NCBI RefSeq assembly: GCF_001305855.1
Contig: NZ_LIXZ01000002.1
Span: 227,797-291,796 of the forward strand
Source: Rossellomorea vietnamensis
Lineage (GTDB): Bacteria > Bacillota > Bacilli > Bacillales > Bacillaceae_B
DNA: 64,000 bases
Reading direction: 5' to 3'
This document shows, one piece after another, positions 1-7,931 of this stretch. Below the pieces are notes generated by a model. The model made no database searches. It had not been told where the DNA came from and worked only from the letters and a program-made list of their open reading frames with translations. The number at the start of each line of letters is the position of its first letter. The stretch's first letter is position 1. A program made the position numbers and the translations under genes.

Positions 1-242
1 TCTTCCACCACTTCTAATTTCCGACCATCAGGCGCAGCATCGGTGAGACCCCCTGTAAATGGCTGCTGCATCATATTCGACATTCGTGACACAATGACCA
101 TCATATTGAACAGGGAAAGACCTGAGGCAATCAATTTCACCCTTGCGCCGGATAACCTGACCGCATAAGCAAGTGTTTCGATGCTATGTATGATTAAAAT
201 AAAAAGTGCAATTGAAATGACCGGTAACGATATAAATTCCAC
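1..242 (-). CDS. amj: Amj-type lipid II flippase, N-terminal part (cut by window edge)
   Basis: The first 80 codons of a minus-strand gene that runs off the left edge. It starts with GTG, with GGGAG eight bases upstream. The translation opens with a hydrophobic helix containing IHSIETLAYAVRLSG, followed by SLFNMMVIVSRMSNM and QQPFTG. This matches my memory of the N-terminus of Amj (YdaH, DUF2837), the alternate lipid II flippase that acts beside MurJ in Bacillus. The protein would sit in the cytoplasmic membrane and flip lipid-linked peptidoglycan precursors. The assignment rests on the N-terminal motif only; the rest of the gene is outside the window. Confidence 0.72.
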   Translation of the reverse strand, partial: MEFISLPVISIALFILIIHSIETLAYAVRLSGARVKLIASGLSLFNMMVIVSRMSNMMQQPFTGGLTDAAPDGRKLEVVE

Positions 243-286
243 GATGACATCTCCCTTATTTATCCAATTATATTATAGCATTAAAA

Positions 287-320
287 AAAGGAACATTTCG
301 TATTTTTGAAATGTTCCTTT
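287..320 (-). terminator. Rho-independent terminator after the MFS gene
   Basis: A perfect 13-bp stem (287-299 with 308-320) and an 8-base loop. Read on the minus strand it is followed by seven U residues, so it ends transcription of the MFS gene that stops at 448 and separates it from amj. Confidence 0.85.
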
Positions 321-447
321 AAATTTACTATCTATAGGCTTCATACCAATGAAAGAGCTGTATTTCTTTTAACGACTTATATTGAAGATTGCCTTCTAAA
401 TGGTTAATTTCATTTATCTGGGAACCCCCTAAAAATAAGGAATCGCC

Positions 448-1656
448 TCAACCGACTGTCTTCCGTTCAATTCCTCGTAGCCATGCGGTCAACACAACCG
501 CTCCTGCCACCATGATGGCACCGATCCACGGCGTATGAATCAAACCGATTCCATCCACGATGAGTCCGCCGACGAAGGAACCAATGGCAATCCCGACGTT
601 AAATGCAGCGATATTGAGTGCAGATGCGACATTGACTGCTGATGGGACATATTTTTCCGCCAGATTCACTACAAGGATCTGAAGTCCAGGCACGTTCATG
701 AATGCGAACAATCCCATTAGGAAGATTGCGATGAGACCTGCCACTTTAAATGGTGCTGCGAATGTAAGAACTACGAGAATGATTGCCTGCATAACAAACA
801 TCCAGAATAAAGCTTTTAACGGATTTTTGTTGGATGCTTTCCCTCCGGCGACATTTCCGATGGCAACGGCAATTCCGTACACAAGAAGGATAATGCTCAC
901 CCATTTGGCGCTGAATCCTGTTACATCTTGCAATAAAGGTGTTAAATAAGTGAACGCAACAAACGTTCCGCCATACCCAAGGGCTGTGATGGCAAAGGCT
1001 AATAGTAATCGACCGTTCGTTAGAATCTTTAGCTGTTCGCTAAACTTAGCCGGCGGTGCTTCTTTCAAATTTTTTGGGACAAGAATAGAGCTTGCAATGA
1101 TCCCGACTACACCAAGAACGGCAACTCCCCAGAATGTGGCTCTCCATCCGAATGCATGTCCGATGAAGGTTCCGAGTGGTACCCCTGTTACGGTCGCAAC
1201 CGTCAATCCTGTGAACATAAAGGCAATCGCACTGGCCCGCTTATGGGCAGGCACGAGATCGGCGGCAATCGTCGATCCGATCGAGAAGAAAATCCCGTGT
1301 GAAAATGCTGTAATAAATCGTGCAACGAGTAATAGTCCAAAGCTTGTGGACATGGCCGCAACCGAGTTTCCTACAATGAATAAGAGCATTAATGACATAA
1401 GCAGTGATTTCCGGCTCATCTTACTGGTCAATGCCGTCAACACCGGTGCTCCGATGGCAACTCCAATGGCGTATCCTGAAATCAATAATCCTGCAAGTGT
1501 GATCGATATCGATAAATCATCGGCAATCGATGATAATAATCCAACGGGTACAAACTCTGTCGTTCCGATTCCAAAGGCACTGATGGCAAGCGCAAGTAAC
1601 GCCGGTGTGCCGCCTTTCGATGTTGACTGATGTATAGTAGCTGAAGTTGAACTCAT
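448..1656 (-). CDS. MFS efflux transporter (DHA1, AraJ/YdhP-like)
   Basis: 402 residues with about 12 predicted membrane helices. The family signature is clear at the N-terminus: ALAISAFGIGTTEFVPVGLL, typical of DHA1 drug/sugar efflux proteins such as AraJ, YdhP and Bacillus YtbD. The motif A region reads TSKMSRK between helices 2 and 3, and the motif C-like stretch is TGVPLGTFIG. It would exchange protons for small toxic molecules across the cytoplasmic membrane. The ATG has AAGGAGGAAG at 1661-1674. It is divergent from the quinone oxidoreductase gene at 2036, and the repeats at 1760-1950 lie between them, so both may be controlled together. The substrate cannot be read from sequence. Confidence 0.85.
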   Translation of the reverse strand: MSSTSATIHQSTSKGGTPALLALAISAFGIGTTEFVPVGLLSSIADDLSISITLAGLLISGYAIGVAIGAPVLTALTSKMSRKSLLMSLMLLFIVGNSVAAMSTSFGLLLVARFITAFSHGIFFSIGSTIAADLVPAHKRASAIAFMFTGLTVATVTGVPLGTFIGHAFGWRATFWGVAVLGVVGIIASSILVPKNLKEAPPAKFSEQLKILTNGRLLLAFAITALGYGGTFVAFTYLTPLLQDVTGFSAKWVSIILLVYGIAVAIGNVAGGKASNKNPLKALFWMFVMQAIILVVLTFAAPFKVAGLIAIFLMGLFAFMNVPGLQILVVNLAEKYVPSAVNVASALNIAAFNVGIAIGSFVGGLIVDGIGLIHTPWIGAIMVAGAVVLTAWLRGIERKTVG

Positions 1657-1759
1657 AGCGTAACTTCCTCCTTAATTGGTTGTATGATTTAGTGAATGAA
1701 GAAACGAAGGCGCCTTTCGTTTCTCTGTACACATCATGATAATGGGTACAAAGATTATT

Positions 1760-1950
1760 GGGAAGTACGCACTTTAAAGTCATGTAGGTACTTTTTTATA
1801 ACCTAGGGACCCTTAAGTGCCTATATACCTTTCAAACCCCTTCTGCGAAATCCAGTAGGTACTATTTGAAAAGCTAAATTGAATTATGAGGGCTAGCTAA
1901 CCTTTTGGGAAGAACGCACTTTGAAGTGGCATAGGCACCTGGAAGTACCC
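1760..1950. promoter_or_regulatory. Two diverged 34-bp operator-like repeats (HxlR-type)
   Basis: Copies at 1760-1793 and 1907-1940 agree at 26 of 34 positions. Copy 1 has AAGTAC and GTACTT as outer inverted arms around the palindrome ACTTTAAAGT. Partial copies occur near 1806-1830 and 1855-1864, and GGAAGTACC follows at 1941-1949. ACTTT/AAGT half-sites resemble those bound by HxlR/MarR-DUF24 redox regulators. They fill the 379-bp gap between the divergent MFS and quinone oxidoreductase genes. No such regulator is encoded nearby, so it would act in trans. Confidence 0.5.
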
Positions 1951-2035
1951 TAATAAACTACAAGCTCTTTCCTAGTCAAACAGCAGTGAAGTGGGTACAC
2001 TGAAAAAGAAATGATTTTATAGAGGAGAGTACATA

Positions 2036-3001
2036 ATGAAAGCACTTGTATTTGAAAAATTCGGCGGACCGGATGTCCTCCACTATCAGGAGATTGATTC
2101 TCCCCAAATGGAATCGGATGATGTATTAGTTGAAATGAAGGCGATCGGGCTGAATTTCGCAGATGTATATAGAAGAAAAGGGAATTATCATTTAGCAGGA
2201 GATCCACCGTACATATGTGGATATGAAGGAGCAGGAGTCGTCAAACAGGTAGGAACGAACGTGACAGGAATCAATGTTGGAGACCGCATTGCTTTTGCCG
2301 ATGTCCCTTATGCGAATGCTGAACTTGTGGCTGTGCCTAAGGAAAAAGCCATTCCCCTGCCGGATGAAATATCGTATGAAACAGCTGCATCCCTCTTGTT
2401 ACAAGGTCTGACTGCACATTACTTAACGAAAGACAGCTATAGCATCAAGAGAGGGGATACCGTTTTAGTCCATGCCGCTGCGGGCGGAGTGGGACAACTC
2501 CTCGTCCAAATCATCAAGATATTTGGCGGCACAGTCATCGGGTTAACCTCTTCAGAAGAAAAAAGGCAGGCGGCACTCGCGGTTGGGGCCGACCATATGT
2601 TTTTATACAGTGAAGACTGGAAACAAAAAGTTCAGGATGTGACAAGTGGAAACGGCGTGGACGTGGTATATGAATCCGTTGGTTCGACTTTGATGGACAG
2701 TTTCGAATCAACTCGCATCGGGGGGACCGTCGTCTTCTTCGGTATGGCGGGAGGCGATCCTGTTTCGGTTGATCCACGGATGCTGATGGATACCTCGAAG
2801 ACCCTGACAGGCGGCGATTTGTGGAATGTCTTGACGTCTCGCGAAGAACGGGTGACCCGCTCACATGAGTTGTTCGGATGGATTCAAGAAGGAAAGTTGA
2901 AGGTTTCTGAACCAACGGTCTTTCCTTTAAGTGAAGGCGCAAAAGCTCATGAGTATTTGGAAAGCAGAAAGAGTACAGGGAAGTTATTATTGATTCCTTA
3001 A
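2036..3001 (+). CDS. NAD(P)H:quinone oxidoreductase, MDR superfamily
   Basis: 321 residues, the usual length for QOR-type zinc-independent medium-chain reductases. The N-terminal GroES-like half carries KAIGLNFADVYRRKG and GYEGAGVV; the Rossmann half carries the nucleotide loop HAAAGGVGQLLVQ near residues 145-157. Residue NFADVYRRKG is the typical QOR signature. The expected role is one-electron reduction of quinones with NADPH in the cytoplasm. The ATG is preceded by AGAGGAGAG. It stands alone, divergent from an efflux gene and behind operator-like repeats, which fits a quinone or electrophile stress response (inference). Confidence 0.88.
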   Translation: MKALVFEKFGGPDVLHYQEIDSPQMESDDVLVEMKAIGLNFADVYRRKGNYHLAGDPPYICGYEGAGVVKQVGTNVTGINVGDRIAFADVPYANAELVAVPKEKAIPLPDEISYETAASLLLQGLTAHYLTKDSYSIKRGDTVLVHAAAGGVGQLLVQIIKIFGGTVIGLTSSEEKRQAALAVGADHMFLYSEDWKQKVQDVTSGNGVDVVYESVGSTLMDSFESTRIGGTVVFFGMAGGDPVSVDPRMLMDTSKTLTGGDLWNVLTSREERVTRSHELFGWIQEGKLKVSEPTVFPLSEGAKAHEYLESRKSTGKLLLIP

Positions 3002-3007
3002 GCATGC

Positions 3008-3045
3008 AGAAAGAGCCCCGTTCCTCCTGGAAAGGGGCTCTTTCT
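3008..3045. terminator. Bidirectional terminator between convergent genes
   Basis: A 12-bp perfect stem AGAAAGAGCCCC (3008-3019) with its complement at 3034-3045. It lies between the quinone oxidoreductase and the convergent GNAT gene, whose stop codon overlaps the right arm. Confidence 0.85.
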
Positions 3046-3496
3046 ATAAACCTTGAGTCAACCGGATCATATCCCTGACTTGGATTCCATTTTCAAAAAT
3101 GTCTTCAGAATAGTGCCGGGTGAAAAAATCCAAATCCACCCCAATGATCCTAAAACCACACTTCTGATAAAGGGCAAGCTGGCCGACGCCTGAATTACCG
3201 GTACCCACCTCAATGGTCTTGTAACCTTTCTCTTTAGCCACCTTTACGGCATCCATCACCAGCTGTTTACCAATCCCTTTTCCGTGCAGTTCTTCTTCAA
3301 CGGCCACATTCACTAGCTCGACGGTTTCCGGACGGGTTGGCAGTAACACATACACACCAACGATGTTGTCCTCAAGCTCCGCTACAAAGCATTCTCCCCT
3401 GGCGGCATATTCCTTCACGATTTTCTCTGAAGGATCTGCCAGGAGAAGCAGTTTCATCGGAAGTTCTTCATCCTTGTGTTGTTTTCTAATAATCAT
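3044..3496 (-). CDS. GNAT acetyltransferase (YvbK-like)
   Basis: 150 residues of one GNAT fold. The acetyl-CoA binding motif A is visible as VEEELHGKGIGKQLVMDAVKVA around residues 66-87, and motif B as GVGQLALYQKCGFRIIGVD. The C-terminal DMIRL block resembles Bacillus YvbK. It would transfer acetyl from acetyl-CoA to an unknown amine. The ATG has AGGTAGGAA just upstream. It is a single-gene unit that shares its terminator with the convergent oxidoreductase gene. Confidence 0.85.
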   Translation of the reverse strand: MIIRKQHKDEELPMKLLLLADPSEKIVKEYAARGECFVAELEDNIVGVYVLLPTRPETVELVNVAVEEELHGKGIGKQLVMDAVKVAKEKGYKTIEVGTGNSGVGQLALYQKCGFRIIGVDLDFFTRHYSEDIFENGIQVRDMIRLTQGL

Positions 3497-3587
3497 TTCC
3501 TACCTCCACTGAATCCCTAAAGATTTTCAAACATAACTTATTCTGAACAACAAATTAAGAAAAAAATATTCATCTAGGCATATCACC

Positions 3588-3727
3588 TTTACTAACCTGA
3601 AATAAATAGTATACTGAAATTATTCTTCATCTTGAAGATAGTGGTTTAAGGCAGGACCCCTTATTGTAAATCGAAAAATTCCTTATTTGTAGCGGCTTAC
3701 CAGTGTTGTTGGTAAGCTATTTTTTTG
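3588..3727 (+). ncRNA. Candidate small RNA in an otherwise empty gap
   Basis: The 293-bp gap before 3790 holds a promoter-like pair, TTTACT (3588-3593) and TATACT (3610-3615) with a 16-bp spacer. About 70 bases downstream is an intrinsic terminator: stem GCTTACCA (3695-3702) with TGGTAAGC (3710-3717), then a T-run. Between them is no ORF with a ribosome binding site. A transcript of roughly 100 nt is predicted, containing a C-rich stretch GGACCCC near 3655. No known RNA family was recognised. Confidence 0.3.
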
Positions 3728-3789
3728 TACCGTAAAATATAATGAATGCTATACCTAATGCCGTTTTTCATAGAACTATCTATACTTTT

Positions 3790-3978
3790 CTATTTTATTT
3801 CCTTCTTATTAGATTCCTGAATGAATCTAATAAGAAACGCAGTCCCTGCACAGTTTAGAATAATACTCGCACTAAGGATGACAGCCCATAACGGGGTCGG
3901 TAGCGGGAGAATAAATGATAATAATAAGAATAAAATTCCTGTTAAAACAAATACGATACCCTTTGTAACATGATTCAT
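3790..3978 (-). CDS. Small two-helix membrane protein
   Basis: 62 residues with two hydrophobic segments, roughly residues 7-26 and 30-50, separated by a short PLPTPLW turn, and a charged C-terminus ending in KKEIK. The ATG has TGGAGGAA eight bases upstream, which supports real translation. No family recognised. It is a monocistronic unit between the candidate small RNA and a lipoprotein gene. Confidence 0.6.
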   Translation of the reverse strand: MNHVTKGIVFVLTGILFLLLSFILPLPTPLWAVILSASIILNCAGTAFLIRFIQESNKKEIK

Positions 3979-4127
3979 GAATCTTCCTCCAGGAAAAAAT
4001 TAAGATGTTATATATTTTAACATATATATCCAATGTCAACGATATAAACTATTTCACTATCTCCCACACACGGCCATCTTCCACCGGTATGATCTTTCCT
4101 AGAAAGCCAAAAGTTCTCAAAGTAAAT

Positions 4128-4155
4128 TGAAAAATTCCCCATTAAGATCCGTATA
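4128..4155 (+). promoter_or_regulatory. ECF (SigW-like) promoter for the lipoprotein at 4181
   Basis: TGAAAA at 4128-4133, a 16-bp spacer, and CGTATA at 4150-4155. This differs at one position from the SigW-type consensus TGAAAC-N16-CGTATA. The predicted start is about 20 bases before the ATG, leaving just enough leader for the ribosome binding site. Confidence 0.5.
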
Positions 4156-4180
4156 GATTAATAAGGGGGCGATTTAGCAG

Positions 4181-4675
4181 ATGAGAAAACTAATAATAAA
4201 ATTGTTCATGTTAACGGCACTTGTAGCATTAGCTGCAGGATGCAGTGCACCTAAGGAAAAGGATGAGAATGCTGAAACCATCCAATCCTTTTTAAAAAAC
4301 GAATTCACCGGACCTGGTGATGAACTCAAAGCAGCTTTTAAACAAAATGGTCCCTTTCCACCTGAGCTAAAGGAGTATGTAGTTGAGAACTATGCGCCTC
4401 TTGTGATGGATTGGCAAGATATGATGAATAAGAATCTTATCTTGTTTTATCAGCGCGTGGCTTTTGAAAATGACTATCTGATGAAGGCAACAAATATTGA
4501 AATTATAAAGGATTCAGACCTTGCTTATGATTATAAAGTGGATGTGGAATACAGTAAGAATGGTGAAACGAGCACGGCGACCGTCGCGGCAAGAATAAAT
4601 TTAAATGAAGAAGGGAAGATTGTCTCCATTCGAAATATGGATGTTGGTGGATTACTGGAAAAAATGAATCAGTAA
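4181..4675 (+). CDS. Lipoprotein of unknown function
   Basis: 164 residues. The signal peptide has a basic start, a hydrophobic core and the lipobox LAAGC with the acylated Cys at residue 21, so it is anchored on the outer face of the membrane. The rest is a soluble alpha/beta domain ending in an antiparallel pattern (DYKVDVEYSKNGE, TATVAARINL, KIVSIRNMDV), compatible with an NTF2- or cystatin-like fold, but no family is certain. GGGGG lies upstream of the ATG. A SigW-like promoter at 4128-4155 suggests control by envelope stress (inference). Confidence 0.75.
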   Translation: MRKLIIKLFMLTALVALAAGCSAPKEKDENAETIQSFLKNEFTGPGDELKAAFKQNGPFPPELKEYVVENYAPLVMDWQDMMNKNLILFYQRVAFENDYLMKATNIEIIKDSDLAYDYKVDVEYSKNGETSTATVAARINLNEEGKIVSIRNMDVGGLLEKMNQ

Positions 4676-4691
4676 ACTCTTTTGCACCATC

Positions 4692-4727
4692 ATGGGAACT
4701 TCTCATCTAAGAAGTTCCCATTTGTTT
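4692..4727 (+). terminator. Terminator after the 4181 lipoprotein
   Basis: A 12-bp perfect stem (4692-4703 with 4710-4721), 6-base loop, followed by TTGTTT. Confidence 0.8.
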
Positions 4728-4756
4728 ATTTAATAAAATAATAAGAGCCTGCTAAA

Positions 4757-5164
4757 TTAATATCTTTCCACCTTCAATACATCCTCAGAAGGAGACAGAT
4801 ACTCTTTCCCATCCATTGTAAAATCGGCTTTTTCACGATTTATTTCAGCATACTGCACCACTTTACCTTCATGCAGAAAAACGAGTAAGTAGATATCATC
4901 CCTGCTGCTGATGTGGCTGGGATCTTCGAATTCAATCCCGAGCTTTTTTTCTATACTCTCTTGAGGGGTATAGGGTGGAAACAAGTACGCTTTGTCCCAT
5001 CTGAAGTCAGTTATGGAATGAATCTCAATTTCCTTGTTTTGTTGATTTTTCACCGTGGAAGATAGTGCGTTCTCGAATGTTTCATTACGCTTTATATCAT
5101 TGTTACTACAGCCCGTGATCACCATTGCCATGAGGAAGAGAGTGAGACACTTCAACAGATTCAT
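4757..5164 (-). CDS. Lipoprotein, second gene of a two-gene unit
   Basis: 135 residues with a short signal peptide and the lipobox VITGC (Cys at residue 19). The mature part has the block FRWDKAYLFPPYTPQES near residues 54-70, which I associate with small Bacillus lipoproteins of unknown role, followed by beta strands such as IYLLVFLHEGKVVQYAEI. Its ATG overlaps the stop codon of the 69-residue gene upstream (ATGA), indicating translational coupling. Exported and membrane-anchored; function unknown. Confidence 0.75.
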   Translation of the reverse strand: MNLLKCLTLFLMAMVITGCSNNDIKRNETFENALSSTVKNQQNKEIEIHSITDFRWDKAYLFPPYTPQESIEKKLGIEFEDPSHISSRDDIYLLVFLHEGKVVQYAEINREKADFTMDGKEYLSPSEDVLKVERY

Positions 5165-5370
5165 GCAGAAGGTCCACCCCCGCCACCCGTTTGATTATTC
5201 GCATTCGTGGCTTGTTGGGAATGCTGTGCTGACTTTTGATAAGCTTCTGCTCTTGGGTCTGGTCTATTCTTTTTAATGCTGTCACCATAAAATTCCATTT
5301 TCCTTGAACCGATGAAAATACGGATGGCAAAATAGAAAATAACTATTCCCAGAAAAATCAAGAAATACAT
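5161..5370 (-). CDS. Small membrane-anchored protein coupled to a lipoprotein
   Basis: 69 residues: one N-terminal membrane helix (about residues 2-20) and a hydrophilic tail rich in Gln, Asn and Gly, with five consecutive Gly near the C-terminus. TGGAGG precedes the ATG at a normal distance. It overlaps the lipoprotein gene by four bases, so the two are very likely made together. No family recognised. Confidence 0.6.
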   Translation of the reverse strand: MYFLIFLGIVIFYFAIRIFIGSRKMEFYGDSIKKNRPDPRAEAYQKSAQHSQQATNANNQTGGGGGPSA

Positions 5371-5419
5371 TCTTACACACCTCCAGAATTTGGCTTATAT
5401 TCACTGTAACATATATGGT

Positions 5420-5932
5420 TTATGCGTTTGTTTCTTTATGAAAGTGTACTTGTTTCAAATACTCGATCTTCCCCAAGTCCTTATGATTATTCTGATTTGC
5501 CCGATAGCTGTCTTTAGAGGAAGCCTCGTAAACACGTAAGTACTGCTCTGGATTCAGTAAATAATAGTTCACATCCCCTGCTCTATGTGTCTCGAGATTT
5601 TCTAATTTTACTCCGGAAAATCCTGGAAGCGTATCAATAATACCGAACTCCACGGATAATCCATCTTTCGAAAATTCATGCTCATGCAAATCGATCAGCG
5701 TATAGTCCATGGAATTCATGATCCCTACAATCTCACTCCAGTTATGTATAGATGTTTCAGCTGGCACTTCCCAACCCCTTTTATCACCAGGCACATGAAT
5801 GTCGAGATCCTGTGCATCCCAGCTCCTGCCCGTGACCTCTTCCAATCCGACCGATCCCATCAGCAGTGGCCTAATGCCAATACCATTTAACTTCCGGGCA
5901 ATATCAATAAACTCATTAAATTTTTGATTCAT
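5420..5932 (-). CDS. Uncharacterised protein, possibly nucleotidyltransferase fold
   Basis: 170 residues from the ATG at 5932, which has GGAGGAG eight bases upstream; the TTG two codons earlier is too close to that site. The segment LLMGSVGLEEVTGRSWDAQD followed by LDIHVPG resembles the GS...DxD core of minimal nucleotidyltransferases, but other active-site features are not obvious. The gene overlaps the 3' end of the GNAT gene upstream by 17 bp and is the last gene of the 5.4-7.7 kb operon. No function is claimed. Confidence 0.6.
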   Translation of the reverse strand: MNQKFNEFIDIARKLNGIGIRPLLMGSVGLEEVTGRSWDAQDLDIHVPGDKRGWEVPAETSIHNWSEIVGIMNSMDYTLIDLHEHEFSKDGLSVEFGIIDTLPGFSGVKLENLETHRAGDVNYYLLNPEQYLRVYEASSKDSYRANQNNHKDLGKIEYLKQVHFHKETNA

Positions 5933-6461
5933 AGACAAACTCCTCCCTGAGAATACTCATTCGTAATCGATCCACGAACTCTCCGCTTCTCAATCTGTCC
6001 TGCCTTAAAATGCCTTCTTCCACATATCCCATTTTTCTATATGATTTGATGGCTTTTTCATTATCGATCTCAACTCTGAGCCAAATCTTGTTCAACCCGA
6101 GTTCCTCGAATCCCCAATGAAGCATTTCACGCATGGCAGCTAATCCGTAGCCTTTGCTCCAGTAGGCTTTATCACCGATCGCGATCCCCAGTTCTGCATG
6201 TTTATTTAGGTGGTCAATATTTTTCAAATCGATCCAGCCGATGTGCTTGCCTTCTCCTGTCAAGATCGCTTTCTGTTCATATCCATTCGTTTTGTTGATG
6301 CACATGTCAATCCAGGCACGGGTTTCTTCCAGACTGAAAGGAGGATATTTCTCCGGCATGTTCAGGTGTTTGGTTACTTCCTTATCCAAGCACCATTTGT
6401 ATCGTTCTTCTGCATCGTCCAACGTCAATTCTCTTAGTGTCACTTCTGGGGTTGTTTTCAT
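5916..6461 (-). CDS. GNAT acetyltransferase, RimJ/RimL type
   Basis: 181 residues from the ATG at 6461; AAAGGA sits nine bases upstream, while the GTG and ATG further up are worse placed. RimJ/RimL-type features are the N-terminal TLRELTLDDAEERYKW, the AYWSKGYGLAAMREMLHWGFEELGLNKIWL motif and IKSYRKMGYVEEGILR. Members acetylate protein N-termini, antibiotics or small amines. The start region overlaps the end of the NAT-like gene, so the two are probably co-translated. Confidence 0.82.
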   Translation of the reverse strand: MKTTPEVTLRELTLDDAEERYKWCLDKEVTKHLNMPEKYPPFSLEETRAWIDMCINKTNGYEQKAILTGEGKHIGWIDLKNIDHLNKHAELGIAIGDKAYWSKGYGLAAMREMLHWGFEELGLNKIWLRVEIDNEKAIKSYRKMGYVEEGILRQDRLRSGEFVDRLRMSILREEFVYESKI

Positions 6462-6475
6462 AGTCATGATTCCTT

Positions 6476-7237
6476 TCACCCTCGAATGCTTTTGTAATGC
6501 TCTAATATCCCGATTAGAATGGCTTTGTTGTATCCCGTTTTCCCATGAATTCTTTCAGCCCATTCTTCCACTGTTGCCAGCTTTTTGTCCTTCATCAGCC
6601 CTTCTGTTGTACTTAGAAAACTCTCCCAATTATAAAACTCCCAATGGGCGATTTCAGATTGGCACGGGATTCTGCACTCCAATAATGGATGATTCTTGAT
6701 CATATGTTGAGATTGCTCAGCAGCCTTTAGGAATGTATCCATATCAATTCGTTCAGTCTGGAAAACTTGTTTTGATACTTTTCCATTCGGTCGATGATAG
6801 TGGATTTCGATACCTGATGGGTGCTCCTGAACTTGCACCTTTGCAGCAGGAAAGAATCCACTTAATTTTTCGTTGGTGTAATCTGTACTCTTCGTATCTA
6901 TTAGAATAGGATTCAACCACTGATCGCCCAGGTCACATAGAAACCGTTCCCCTTTTTCATTCAGTGCGATGACAGCTGCATGAGCTTCGTCGGAATTCAG
7001 ATCATGACCAACGGGATACGCCTCGACACCTTCTCTTTTAAACTCATCCAGTAACCAGAGGGCAAGATCAAAACAATTCCCGGACATACCGAACTGTTCC
7101 CGATGCTCCCTCATAAGAGAGACATCCCGCTGTTTCTTCACGCTCCCCTGTTGATAAAACCAGACTTTCGTTAACGTCTCCATTGGGAAATCATTAAACT
7201 TGTTCCATGTGTTTAAAATGCTATCTGAAGCAATCAT
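6476..7237 (-). CDS. Arylamine N-acetyltransferase / transglutaminase-like protein
   Basis: 253 residues. A papain-like triad can be traced: C55 in GMSGNCFDLALWLLDEF, H86 in DEAHAAVIAL and D102 in FLCDLGDQW. This order and spacing fit arylamine N-acetyltransferases and related transglutaminase-fold acyltransferases, which use acetyl-CoA through a Cys intermediate. The N-terminus differs from classical NATs, so the substrate is open. The ATG overlaps the Nudix stop codon by four bases (ATGA), marking an operon. Confidence 0.65.
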   Translation of the reverse strand: MIASDSILNTWNKFNDFPMETLTKVWFYQQGSVKKQRDVSLMREHREQFGMSGNCFDLALWLLDEFKREGVEAYPVGHDLNSDEAHAAVIALNEKGERFLCDLGDQWLNPILIDTKSTDYTNEKLSGFFPAAKVQVQEHPSGIEIHYHRPNGKVSKQVFQTERIDMDTFLKAAEQSQHMIKNHPLLECRIPCQSEIAHWEFYNWESFLSTTEGLMKDKKLATVEEWAERIHGKTGYNKAILIGILEHYKSIRG

Positions 7238-7689
7238 GCTTCCACCCCTGAATTTATGTATGACATGATATATCTTTTATATTCATCGGTCAGCCCATCC
7301 GGCAGTTCATCCAGTTTGAAAAATTGGACGTCAACCGATTCGGTTTCATCGACGCTTATTTTCCCGCTCACGTCCTTTGTGACGTAGACAGCCGTGACAG
7401 AATACAGTTCATCTCCATTTGATACTTTGAAGTAATAGTCAGTACCTGAGAAGATATTTACAAGAGTAAGCTCCCCAATCTCAAGACCGGTTTCTTCCTT
7501 CACTTCTCTCCTTGCCGTCTCTTCTAAACTCTCACCCAGTTCCATCAATCCACCAGGGAGTCCCCATCCACCGTCTGTTCGGTGCTGGAGAAGCAGTTCA
7601 TGATGGTCGTTTAAGATGATGACGACAGCACCGGGGAGAATTAAGGGTCTGGTGCCCACGAGTTTACGCAGATTTTTGACGTAGTTCAT
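7234..7689 (-). CDS. Nudix hydrolase
   Basis: 151 residues with a complete Nudix box GGLMELGESLEETARREVKE followed by ETG (about residues 46-68, G-x5-E-x7-REVKEETG). The N-terminal strand IILPGAVVII and the WGLPGG entry are typical of bacterial Nudix enzymes that hydrolyse nucleoside diphosphate derivatives with Mg2+. GGAGGGG precedes the ATG. It is the first gene of an operon with the NAT-like, GNAT and 5420 genes. Substrate unknown. Confidence 0.88.
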   Translation of the reverse strand: MNYVKNLRKLVGTRPLILPGAVVIILNDHHELLLQHRTDGGWGLPGGLMELGESLEETARREVKEETGLEIGELTLVNIFSGTDYYFKVSNGDELYSVTAVYVTKDVSGKISVDETESVDVQFFKLDELPDGLTDEYKRYIMSYINSGVEA

Positions 7690-7735
7690 CGATTTCCCCT
7701 CCTAGTTTTGCTCAATTTCACATTTCCCGCCATAC

Positions 7736-7915
7736 CTAAGCCCTCAAATTTCTGATTTTCGAGATAAAAAAATTCATTAGGAACCCAACTAGTAAATATA
7801 CCAGTAATAGTACATTATTGGCTTCTTCCCATATATATTTCGTCACAACAAACAGAGCAATCGAGCCCAGTACGGCCATCAGCCACAACTTCATTTGAAA
7901 CGTTTTCTCTGACAT
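7736..7915 (-). CDS. Small two-helix membrane protein
   Basis: 59 residues from the ATG at 7915, with AAAGG nine bases upstream; an in-frame TTG three codons earlier lies too close to that site. Two membrane helices (about 8-25 and 32-50) and a basic end KIRNLRA. It follows the lipoprotein gene by 16 bp and is probably cotranscribed with it. No family recognised. Confidence 0.55.
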   Translation of the reverse strand: MSEKTFQMKLWLMAVLGSIALFVVTKYIWEEANNVLLLVYLLVGFLMNFFISKIRNLRA

Positions 7916-7931
7916 ACGATCCAACCTTTAT

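Noticed and set aside
698..1630. Plus-strand open frames opposite the MFS gene
   Set aside because: No ribosome binding site and composition typical of antisense shadow frames.
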